Made by a program: the position numbers and the translations under genes. Shown here in pieces: positions 1 to 11,600 of a DNA stretch of 64,000 bases (position 1 is the first letter of the stretch; every line of letters begins with the position of its first letter). The notes beneath the pieces were generated by a model that saw only the letters and a list, made by a program, of their open reading frames with translations, searched no databases and was not told where the DNA came from. The stretch is from Lytechinus pictus (lineage: Eukaryota > Echinodermata > Echinoidea > Temnopleuroida > Toxopneustidae): contig NC_087247.1 of the NCBI RefSeq assembly GCF_037042905.1, positions 45,520,420-45,584,419 of the forward strand, in the 5' to 3' direction.

Positions 1-599
1 TGTATTATTTTTGTCAAGATTCACGCCTTTCCCTGTTCCTTAATTGTGTTAGGCTATATCTTGGTTACAGTAGTCTTTGATCCGCTTTAAAAAAGATTAT
101 GTTACTGTCTGGACTTTAGTCAGTAAAAGTGACGAATCCTGCAAAACTTGCAAGTAATAATAAGGAGCAGGAAATTGAGATAAATCGAGGAGGGGCATAG
201 AGAAAGAAGATGGGGGGATACCGTGTCATCAATACAAATCAGCATTAGATATGAACTTAATGTTTTAAAATAATGAAGAAAAAAAATTCATACAGGGCAA
301 ATTGCCGATTGATCAAACACCTGCCTCGGGTAATTTCCATTTGATCTCATCACACATTATTATAATCCTACTTCGTCTACAAACCAGTTCTTCAAGTACA
401 CATTTGCAGAGGCGTCGATCCTGGGGGGGGGGGGGGCGATGGCCCCACCAATGAAAATATTTTTTTGGGGGGCTAACATATCGTTTTGCCCCCCCCCCCC
501 AATAATTCCGCATGTGCAAAAATAAAATTAGATTGCAATGTTACACAGAAATCAGCAAGCGAGATTGAGATACACAACTTGTTCTTTAATTAAAATCGT

Positions 600-680
600 G
601 CTCAAAATGTCCACTTTTCAGATTGGAATATAAAAATTTTCAGCTCGCACTTCGCGCTCGCATCATTTCTGTTGCAAAAT
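600..680 (+). repeat. CTCGCGCTTCGCGCTCGC-type repeat
   Basis: Contains TTTTCAGCTCGCACTTCGCGC before GCTCGCATCATTT. Similar units occur at 2895-2915, 3745-3780, 3875-3900 and in the array at 36120-36930. Confidence 0.6.
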
Positions 681-779
681 CCCATACTTTTTATGATTAA
701 CTAGGTAAATAGAATGTCCCGTTCTCAGTTCTAAGCCTCGAAAGAACTCCCGCTCCTATTTGCAATAATATTTTGTTGA

Positions 780-2833
780 ATATATACACAACAAAAAAAG
801 TAAGTCCCCCCTTAAACAAACATCAATAATTTCCGAACCAATGCGAGTTTTTAATATATTTTTACATGAGCGGGTAGGTAATTTTATAAGCTACCCTCTG
901 AGTAAAAGTTATGGACGTATTTCACTTCATGCTTCAGTGAGCACCGTCAGAAGGCAAAAATGTCACTTTTCAAAAGTCACAAGCCAAATATCATGACTTT
1001 GATTCCATTTTATTGGAACAAATTCCACATTCTCATCATAAAAAATAGTCAGAAGGCTTGTAAAAGGTACTCTCTAAAAGACGATACAACTTTTTTGGCT
1101 AAATTTCACGGTTGAATAAACACAAGTCCAAATTTAGTATAATTGGATTTTTTACACATTTATATCAATAAAAATGATAGAATATGATGACATTTATTTT
1201 TGGAAGAGTTTCTTCAACAATATTCATCGTTTCACGGTTCAATGAACATTTATTGAAAACAAAAAATACGATTTTCAAATATCATAGGCAAGTATTGGTT
1301 CATTTTGGGAACTGAAAATGATCTTTTCTCAACTTTTTCGTTATGTTCATGACCAATTAACATGCTTCAATGATTCAAAGGCGTTTAATTAAATATCCAC
1401 GCTTGAATGAACATGTGGAATGCGATTAGCTCTTTTGTACGTTATTGGAAAAAATGCAATTTGTTACTATAGATATCTGTCACAAACCTCCTTGCATAGT
1501 TCATTTGATTCGATTTTTATGAAAATCCCGACGTTTAATGCATCAGTGAGCACACAATATTCGAAAATTATGCAAATGAGAAGAAAGTTCAAGGCCTTGG
1601 CCCCACTCTGTGTCGTATTGAATGGTTATTTTGGTGTGCGCGCCTTTTGGATAGTGTTACTCCGAAGCCATGTACGAAGTTTCATGAAATAACTATTGGC
1701 AGAAGTAACAAAAACCGTCCATGAAACAAACCCTCATTTCATATTTGTTAAAATTTTGACTTCGTCTCTCATAGAATTGTGTACATTATGGGTGCACATG
1801 TTTAAGAATAAGTAACCCCTGTTTCAATATGGTGGAACTTTTTTTCACGGCTGTCTTTAGTAATGTCATTTGGCAGTAATGTTTATCAACCTATGGGCAG
1901 AATTATGTGCAAAAATGAAATCGATTTGTTTATTTATGGATGAGTGAGCACGCATCAAAGTGGGAAAATTGGTATTTTCAATGTCACAGACTCATTTTAA
2001 AGGGTAATAAAGTGAATATTGGGGGCAAATTCGGTTTCAAATGTGACTTTAATTGCTAATGTTTTTATCATACATCATTTCTATCACCACACACTTTTCA
2101 TGGTTGAGCGAGCACATTCGAAAACCTAGGAAAGAATACTCTTTATACTGCATAAATGTATTCTTTTCCTAACAATTTCTCATGATCAGTTTAATTTATG
2201 GACAAATCAGTGGTGGGTCCAGAATTTTAAAATGGGGGAGGGGCCTATAATCGGGGGAGCCACCAACATTTTCAAATTTTAACATGATCTAACAAGTTGT
2301 AGAGGATACTACCATAAACCCCTATGATGATACGTCACAATACAGGGGCCGGGGGGGGGGCTGACCATGCAAAAAATCACAATCGTATGGTCATTTTTAC
2401 ATTTGTTTACATGCTTTTGGAAAAAAGTGGGGGACTGAAGGTCCCTGCCTAGCCCCCCCCCCCCGCTTCCGCGGCCCCTGCAATATATTGTGCTCACTGA
2501 ACCATGAACATATGATATCGAAATTGTGTGTGAAGTGGCTAAATGATGGATAGTAAAACAGCATAACACCATAAAATTCACCTAAAGACAACATTTGCCC
2601 AACTTTGTATTTGCACAATCTGAAAAACGACTCTTGTGACTTTTAAAAATTGTCATTTTTAATTCAATCTTTAATTACTCATGCATGACTCAACCGATCA
2701 GTCTTATTTTTCCCCAGGAGTTGCTTAATGAGTGTAGAAAACCACCTACGGAATATCATATCTCAAAATAATTCCGTTCAAAAGTTACAGCAATTTGATT
2801 TAGGGGGGACTTACTTTTTTTTTGTGTATATAT
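780..2833. mobile_element. 2.05-kb non-autonomous DNA-transposon-like element with TIRs
   Basis: Both ends carry the same inverted sequence: ATATATACACAA, an A-run, then GTAAGTCCCCCC at 780-812 and its reverse complement at 2802-2833. No transposase frame is present. Inside, a degenerate 19-mer (TTCAYGSTTSARTGARCAC) recurs at 926, 1104, 1230, 1394, 1535, 1933 and 2097, and inverted at 2490. A poly-G/C repeat (2343-2480) is inserted in it. Confidence 0.7.
2343..2480 (+). repeat. GGGGCCGCGG poly-G/C repeat, copy 1
   Basis: It starts CAGGGGCC, has a poly-G run, a core CTGACCATGCAAAAAATCAC, and ends CTTCCGCGGCCCCTG. Related copies lie at 34815 and 39355. It sits inside the element 780-2833, so it inserted later. 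Confidence 0.65.
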
Positions 2834-2925
2834 CTTTTTCTTTATTAAAAACGTCCATTAAACTGTCAATTTTTATCAGATCGAAATATCAAAATTTTCA
2901 GCTCGCGCTCGCATCTATTGTTCTT

Positions 2926-3665
2926 TTATACCCCTTTCATACTGCCCTCTTCATTTTTCACCGGCGAACTTCTCTGCCTCGCATTCCTCACTTCCCCGGC
3001 GAAGAAAAAAATGTACCTTTCGCCCTAACATTTCTTCTCCGGCAAAAGTCAACGGGCGATTGGCCTCATTCGGCATTTCCGCGGCACCACCAATATTCAT
3101 TTCCTTTAATTGTGGAGATCTAACTTGTTATAGTAAGGTTGTCAAGATGACGGCTAGATCTAGTAAACAGTGTCAGTATTTCCTTGATTTAGTCAGTACT
3201 CGGCACGTGCAGAACAAACGAAAGAAAATTGTAAACATTACTTCTTACCTATTACAAAAAGGTATATAAAAAAATTAATTACAACATATTTCGGAAGTAT
3301 TACGAGAAAAACATACAATATCACTTTGTTTTTATTTTTTAGCGCATTGTATACATGTAAAAAGTGCTTTTTAATAAATATTGTTAGTAAAAAAAAAAAT
3401 TACGTTCGAGGGTATCTACTTGGCCATAGCATTCAGCTGAGCTTGCAACTATCGCGTGCGGAATCTCGGTACAGGGGACTTCGGGAGAGAAAAAATTGAC
3501 CTCTGACGTCATTTAAGAGGAAAAGTTTTCCGGTTTGCTTTCATACTGGCCTTTTCACCGGCGAAGTTCGCCGGTGAAACAGTTTCGCCGGCGAAGTTCG
3601 AAGTTCGCCGGCGAACTTCACCGGTGAAGTTCGCCGGTGAAAAGCGCAATATGAAAGGGGTATAA
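2926..3665. mobile_element. foldback element with TATACCCCTTTCATA termini
   Basis: The ends are a perfect 16-bp inverted repeat (TTATACCCCTTTCATA / TATGAAAGGGGTATAA). Short hairpins built from CACCGGCGAAGTTCGCCGGTG crowd the right part (3553-3640) and one half-copy lies near 2960. A TATA target duplication is possible. No gene inside. Confidence 0.7.
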
Positions 3666-3739
3666 GATACCAATCTTATTCATTAGTACCAAAAATAATT
3701 AGAAATAGAATATCAAGCTTTCAGGTCAGAATATAAAGA

Positions 3740-3985
3740 AAAGAAATTTCAGCTCGCTCTCGGCACTCGCATTATCTGTGTAGTGAGATATGTACCCTCC
3801 ACATGAGTTTCCTACAAACAGTCCTAAACAGGTACCTTTTTCCAGTTTTTTAGGTCAGTATACTAAAAAATTTCAGCTCGCGCTTCGCGCTCGCATTAAT
3901 TTGTTGGTGAGATATGTGTCTCTTTCTCATGAGTCATATATATATAATTATGCCTGTGTATGTGTGTGTGTGTGTGTGGATGGGT
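3740..3985 (+). repeat. two TTCAGCTCGC repeat units and a GT microsatellite
   Basis: Two units of the CTCGCGCTTCGCGC family (3745 and 3875), about 125 bases apart, then a (GT)n run at about 3956-3978. Confidence 0.5.
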
Positions 3986-5379
3986 GAGTTTGTTTGGTGT
4001 GATCGAGCGCCTTTGGAACGTTGATTCATGATTTTGCCCCCCCCCCCCCATCTGAAAAATGGATCGACGCCCCTGCACATTTGGTATAATTGCCGGTTGG
4101 TCCATTCATCATTTATCTAATTTCCAGTGATGCAATACCATTTCGTATTATATCCACTTGGTCTTACACTACTTAGTCTGTGTGGTTAGATCAAGAAGAT
4201 TACCTCCTTTGTTAGATTAAGTATAAATGAATCAAATTTTCAGCTAGCAAAGTAATGGCAGTAAGCAGACAAAGTGGAAATTATTTGACTAAGTAGGTAT
4301 CAGACCAAGTTAAGTGTTGACCAAACGTCAATAAGAACAAATCGACTATCATCGGTATTTGCATTTCTCAGAAGTACTGACCAGCTGCTTGTCGACCAAG
4401 ACAACATTACACGTAATACAAACGTTTCTAAGCGCTGGCGATTACGGTTGTCATGATAACTTTAACGATCATTCAAAACAGAATATCTAACCGGGCCCCC
4501 TGTTTATTTTACTCGGGTGGAGTGTGGAGAGTGGCGTCTTGTCAAAGGGTAGGCCCTACTTGTGGTGCGTTGGGATTCGAACTCCTTACCATGTGATCAA
4601 AAGTCTACAGATACTTTACCTCTGGCACATGAAAATACGCAAATTGAATAACGAGGAATTTTCCTCACCGATCCGTTTGAGTGAATTATCCCTTCTTGAA
4701 GGAAGTTGAGCCTTAAAAAACCCCGCATATTTTAAAACGAGAAGTTTCGCAAATGACCCGCATTTGTCCAACTTAGCCAGTGAGAGGATACCAATACCTG
4801 GACAACCATCCTGATACCGATTCGTCTTCTGACGTGCACGGAAGAGAGATTTTAAAATGGATTGTTATTCCTTGTGGCAGGTTGACATTAGAAAGCGAGC
4901 GAAATGTATTCGAAGATGCGATGGCGATTAATGGACTGATATTAAGAATTACGTCGTATTATAGACGAAAAGAGAACAGGAAACCCGATAACTAGACCTT
5001 TCCCAAAAATACCTAGGAATCTAAAAAAAAAACGCTGCAATAGCAGACATTACAACCATCCTGTAAAGGGGGGTGGTTGCAGGCTACATAGGTACTTCAC
5101 CCCTCATTGCATTGGTTTTGCAAATAGGCTATCCTGATAGCACTTTGTGAAAGCGTTCAACATGATTAGCTTCATGCCTTTATACTCAATACATTTTAAA
5201 TGGGCCTGTCAGTATTCAGCCGTTTTTTTTATGAGAATAAATGCGTTTTACAGCTAAACAACCGTAGATGGTGATAGTGGCAGTGATGGTGATGATGTTG
5301 AAGGCAATGATGCTAAGTGAGAGAGGGGGTGAAAGGAGTGACGCATCCACTAATATAGTTTTTCTTTCTTTTCATTCAG
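3986..5379. other. no gene seen upstream of the TSP1 exon
   Basis: Apart from the tRNA-like fragment at 4555, unique-looking AT-rich DNA with short chance frames. Probably an intron of the TSP1-Ig gene, since the first visible exon starts mid-codon. Confidence 0.4.
4555..4632 (-). mobile_element. tRNA-like SINE fragment
   Basis: On this strand, GTGCCAGAGGTAAAG precedes GAGTTCGAATCCCAACGCAC, with GTGC/GCAC ends that could pair and a B-box core TTCGAATCCC. It resembles the fragment at 24785 in its AGTTCGA-TCCCAAC portion. Confidence 0.35.
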
Positions 5380-5622
5380 ATTGTGAAGGAAGAGCGAATG
5401 ACACGATGCCATGTACCATCAAAGTTCCATGTCCTGTAGATGGACAATGGCAGCCGTGGGCGCCGGTACTGCATTGCTCTAAGAACTGCGGAGGAGGAAC
5501 CGGCTACAGTAATCGTACCTGTATCCCACCTAGAAACGGAGGCAATCCATGTCAGGGAAACTTTGAGAATTTCGAGCTTCCTTGTAACACTGAGGCCTGT
5601 CCAGATGCTACCCTTCCCCCTG
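5380..5622 (+). CDS. exon: TSP1 domain
   Basis: The acceptor is a TTTCTTTCTTTTCATTCAG tract; the donor is GTACGT. The exon is 243 bp, phase 1-1. It encodes a trailing CTIKVPCP segment that looks like the end of an earlier module, then a complete TSP1 repeat with WQPW, CSKNCGGGTGYSNRTC and a closing CNTEACP. The upstream partner exon is not in the window. Confidence 0.85.
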
Positions 5623-8600
5623 GTACGTATTTAACATGGTGATTTGTGCGTTAGGGTGCATGTGTGCATTTTTTTATGGGGTGGGTGGGATAATTGTATA
5701 ATCATGGGGGCCTGAATTACAGTCCTGGTATGTGTTTCATAAGGCTGTCCGTAAGTTCAGAGCGACTTTAAGAACGACTGGTGAACCTTTATCACGCACT
5801 AAATAATCACCAATGAACAATGTTGAATATCATTTACCACAAGAAAAGATCACCAGCCGTTCTTAAAGTCACTCTTAACATACAAACAGCTGTATGAAAC
5901 GGCTCCCAGTAAGGGTTTGTATCATCATTAAGCATGACAATCAACCTCAATCAACCTTTACTTGACCACCCCCCCCCCCCAAAAAAAAAAAAAAAAAAAA
6001 GAGGGAAATACCGTGGGTAAAATCCAGAATAAATATTATTAATTGCTTCCAAACGCATTTTTTTTCAAATCATAAAAGAAATTGACATACCGCTCATCGG
6101 AGACAAGAAGCTTAATAATGTTCTGACAGGTGAACATCAAGCAAAATTTCACTGCATTCACTTCAATTCATTATAGCATTTGTAGATTTTGTCTTTAAAG
6201 TTTAGAAATGTATGGTAATATGATATGCACAGAATAAGAAAGCGATATTGCTTCTGAGTGGGGTGGAATCAAAGCCGAATAAGCGGGCTTAATATCAGCC
6301 GTTTGCGAGAGGGTGTAACGGATATCAAGTCCGACTGGATTTGCTTTTAGGATAAAAGAAGATAAAAGGGATTGAGCGAAAAGGAGAAGGTCGGTATGGA
6401 AGTGCCGGATGGAGGAAGAGGAGGAGGAGTAGGGAAAAGGAGATACATCGGGAAGAATACAGGTGAAGACATAGGAGGGAAAGAAGAGGAAATGCAAGAG
6501 AGGAAGAAGTGCAAAAGAATATTAAAGGATTATGAGAGAAGAAGGAGGGGAGAAAAAAAGTAAAATGGGGGTGGAAGGAATAGAAGAAGAGGAAGAAGGA
6601 GGAGGAGAAGAAGAAGAAGAAAAAAAAAAGAAGAGAAGAAAAGAAAAGAAAAAAAAAGAAAAATAGGAAGGAGTAGAAGAAGAAAAAAAAGAAAAAGAAG
6701 AATTAAAAAAAAGGAGAAGAAGAAGAAGAAGGAGGAGGAGGAGGAGAACAAGAATAAGAAAAAAGAAGATGAAGAAGAAGAGGATGACGAGGAGGAATAT
6801 ATTAAAAAGAAAAGAAAAATAGCAATTGGATAACAAAACCTAAAAAAATCAGGATTAATATGGAAGAAGGGCAAGGCAAAAAAAGGGGGAAAAGGGATAG
6901 TTAAGGCGTAATGGAAATTTAAAGATATCTCTTGTAACTGAGTCGACCTTGACGACATTAAAGAAGCAGTTATGAAAAAGAAGAATAAAAAAGAAAGAAA
7001 AGGAAAACAATTCATAACACGTATATGCACATGCAGCTTTTATAGAGAAGTTAATGATGATTAAAACCGATATCCAATGAGTAAAGAACAAAGGAATAAA
7101 GTACCAAACTTGAATTTACTTTATAATTGAAAAATGATTAAGATTTTCCTTTTTTCATTTGTGTTATTTCAATTTCTTTGTTTACAGAACTTGAAAGTGG
7201 GTTGAGGACATTACTAGATGGTAAGTTGACATGCAAGGTCTTTTGTTATACATGTACTAGTAATACAATTTATCTCTTATGTAGATTCTCGTTTGAAAGA
7301 TAAAATTTATAATACCAAACAGAAAGCAAAACTGGAGGTCTTAAGGAAACCATGTACAAAAAAATGTAAATCAGTTGTTGACATTAAGTGCATCTCTCAA
7401 TGTTACACGTCGAATTTGGATGATATTTTGGCTGGGTATTTGATCTATGAATAAACCCAGTGATTTAGGGGTGTTTTCATCACTTTCGACTAGTAAAAGT
7501 TTTTAGTATGGTTGAGTTAGTTGTCTGGGACATCGATTAAATGTAGGAAAGTCAGTTGATTTATAATTTGACTTTGATATACATGTATCTATAATTTCAT
7601 TTTATATACATTTCACATTGTTAACCCCAAACGTCTATAAGGGTATTTAGAGACCAATGAATCAAGTATGCGTATATCAGTGAAAAGGTAGTATTCATAA
7701 AAAACAAATTATTATTAAAAAAACATAATAAACGTAAGGGACTGTCATAAAGTACTGAAACCGTCGTCTTAAACAATGCATAGTTCTGACATATTTATTT
7801 CATTGCAGCCTGCGATTCGCTATTGAAAGCGAAAAATCATTGCTCTTTACTCTTGCCTCTTTTATGTTTCATAATCAGGAAGCCATGTTAATCTTGTCCG
7901 AGAACCTGATGAGGAAGCTTTAATGGACTGCACTGAAGCTATCAGACTAGTTCATCAGAACTATTCAGACGCTCGTGTAGAATGGAGAAGGAACGGACAA
8001 CGACTAGCAATAGATGGAGCAAGGATACAGTTAGACACTGGCAGGCTGGGTAAGAAAATGTAATAATTTGTTTGGTATGGGCAAAACCAGCGAGGTATTA
8101 CACAAACATGCTTGAGAATTATCGCACAACCTTGCGAGAAGAAAATAGAAGACCACGTGAAGATAATGATGAAGATGATGGGTTCTTGTATCACGCTTGT
8201 ATCCGCCTCTGCTGAGCGCTGATGGCGCTTGCTAAAAAATGGGAAATGTCTCACAAGTTTCAATGTATTTAAAGGTCAAGTCCACCCCAACAAAATGTAG
8301 ATTTTAATAAATAGAGAAAAATCAAACTAGCATAACACTGAAAATTTCATCAAAATCGGATGTAAAATAAGAAAGTTATGACATTTAAAAGTTTCGCTTA
8401 TTTTTCAGAAAACAGTGATATGCACAACTAGGTGAGTCAGTCGATGATGTCCATCACTCACTGTTTCTTTTGTTTTTTATTGTTTCATTTTTACAGATTT
8501 GACCATAGGGACCGACTTGACTGAATAATATAGTATTAAACATTGCTAACTCCACATGTTCAGGGAAGAATTAATCACTGTTTCACTTGACAATGATAAG

Positions 8601-11600
8601 AAAATTAGAATATTTCATATAATAAAATACAAAAGAAATAGTGAGTGGATGACGTCATCACTCACCTCATTTGTATACCAAACAGAATTGTTTTGTGAAA
8701 AAATAAGCGAAACTTTAAAATGTCATAACTTTCTTATTTTACATCCGAATTTGATGAAATTTTCAGTGTTATGCTTGTTGGATTTTTCTCTTATTATTCA
8801 AATCAATTTTTTGTTGGGGTGGACTTGTCCTTTAAACAGTGCTTAGATTGCGGCAGATCAAATACTGTTTTAGTAGAACTACAGTAACCTTATTCTTACG
8901 ATGATGGTGGAATGGAGAGCAGAAAGGTTTTCAGGTATGACTCGAAAGTTGATTGGGTCGCTGCTCTACTGATAAATTTGGGAAGGCTATCCCACAGCTT
9001 TGGTCCAGAGACATAGAAGGCTCTGTCAAGTTATAGGCAGACCTCAACCATCTTCCCTCATTCTACAGCGTCGTTGATCAGTCAAGATTTCTGGAAATCG
9101 TAAGCCTGGGTTCGGTTAGTTTCTTAGGATACCGAAAAATGTATCACAAACGATGCATTTACACAGTGTAGGATCTGATAATGAAATATGAAAAAAAAAT
9201 ATTTAGATAAATGACTTATTTTTATCTCAGTTCTGTCTTTTCCATGTCGGGGGCGTCCTCATCACTTCAACCTATAAGTTATCCTTAATAATTCACAAAT
9301 GTCTTTGATTATCACTGCAGTCTTTGAAGCAGTGCATTCCGGTGACAATGGAGTTTACACATGCCAAGCCGAAGCTGGAGGTGTAAGCGACGTAGTATTA
9401 GCTGTGTTCAGTCTAGCAGGTGGGTGTCCACGTGTGACAAAAGAAATTTAAGATGTATCAAATATTCATTTTAAAAAAATCATAGACAAAGTTTATGTTT
9501 ATCTATTTTTTCTTCTAGAGAAGGGCATGACGGTTCATCCAGCGTCTTTCAAATGCCCCCTACAAAAATAATAATGGCCAGTTGGTATGTTACGTATAGC
9601 ATTTTTACTGATAAGCTCCTCACCAATTAAGAAATATATATATTTAAAAAAAAAAGAATTTCAATGGAAATAATTTAGCTCTTCAGGGGTGAACATGTGG
9701 GGATCAAAAAGATTATTCAAAAGGGAATGGGGTAAAAAAAAAAAGAAGAAGGAAAAATAAGGAAAAAAGTATTGGATGGAGTGCCCTGGGTCGTGTGACT
9801 ACACCTTTTTTTCTATAAGAAAAGAATAGTCAACTTTAGATCATACCATCCCCCATTATCCCTAGAATGCAACCCCCCACCCCCCCCCCCACCTGCGTTT
9901 ACACAGGCAATGGAATGGAGAAAAAATGCTAAATTTTGATTGGGATTTATCACACTTAATTTATTGTGCTGTATACCAAGACATTTTCTACAAATTTACC
10001 ATCTTTCAGAGATATACATATACATCTTGGGATAGGTCGAATTTGTTCAAAGCAAAGTCTACCCACAAAGTAGTTGAATTAAATATTTTACCCCCTCGCA
10101 TGAGTTGCATCAATATTTTGATGATTGTGGGTTTGACGATGTATAAAACCTCCTGTCATTACTCTTTATTCACCGTTTTACTGACAAGCTCTGCAAGTGC
10201 GGGGGATAAATACACACTCTCCACAAAAGCATATCATTATAAGGTAGTGAAGGAGAGTTGAAGTGAAAACCATATTTATTTACCCCCATTAGACAGTGCA
10301 AGTAGAGTGATGGACAGTATTTGAAGATGTCTGAAGTCCCCCCCAAAAAAATCTAATCAGCCGAAGAGCGCTAAAATCGATATTGAAGTATACAGCATTT
10401 AATAGGCGAACAGTAAATGCTATCGCAAGGTTGGCAGAAAACACCCAATTTTACTCGAAGCTACTTGGGAAAATCATTACCTGATTAAACCGAAAGGTTT
10501 TTTAAAGAAGAATCAAGTGATCATTGTAATTAGGGTTAAAATATTGTAAAGAAGAAGTGGGAAGGTCATGTTATAAGAGATTGAATTCAGAACAGTCTTC
10601 CTCGAAAATGCTGGGGGCATTTAGATTAAACATTTAGAATATAAGAAAATGATAAAGGTTTCAGCAAGTTACATTATAATAAGACAAAATATAATGATTA
10701 TTGTAAGGAAGAAAGGGAAAAGGCATATTAGCTTGATATTCTAACAATATTCGTATACTTCTGATTAAATGCATTGCATATTGATTGCAGATTTTTTTTT
10801 TAATAAGAAAGAAAGACATAAAATTTATTAGTTTTAGAAACAGGTAGGTGTCACATCAAATGAGCGTTAGAAGAGGGAATAAGAGGGTAAGTGGAAGAAG
10901 GCAAGGAAGAGCGATAATAACAGAGAATATAGAGAAAGAGACATATGGAAAAGAAAACCAATAAAATGAAGCAAACGAAAATACTCAACAATATTCACGA
11001 GTAATGGGAGGGGGATATGAATAAAGTGCATGAGACGTGTGCGACATACAGAGGAAAAAAATAGTATAAAAGGGGCAACTAATACCTGTATGACAAAAAA
11101 AATGAAGTTTCGGGGAATATTATGTGAAATAAACCATCCCAAAACCGACGAAAACAAAAATTACATCCTGGCAATCTTGACATAGAATGTGTGTTAATCG
11201 CCCTCGTCACTCCTTCCAAATACATTATTGATCCGTTCAATGTTGTTACCTATGGTTACCAATGTGGATATAATGACATCCCATGATTGGCACAGCTGAC
11301 AAACGATCAATTATACATTGTACGGGATGCAACTCTGTAGGTTTTCCACTTTATGTCACAAATCAAATCATTGGTCATTTTGTCATGGAATGGAACACCC
11401 CCCCCCCCATCCGATCTGTCGCAAGAATCGTTTTAAAGCAACGAAAAAAATAAAATAAAAACATAATAATTAATATAAGAAGGATGATGATATCTTTTTT
11501 TTAGTATGCATGTGCGGTTTTAAAGATGATCTAAAAATTTCCATGAAAATCTGATTTCGATCATTATCGTAGTTTATGATTTTTCGGATGCGGATGATTT

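Noticed and set aside
1420-1692. 90-codon frame
   Set aside because: Lies within the repeat-bearing TIR element and shows no domain.
6522-7091. Long minus-strand frames rich in Ser, Phe and Leu
   Set aside because: They are translations of a purine-rich plus strand; no domain or splice context.
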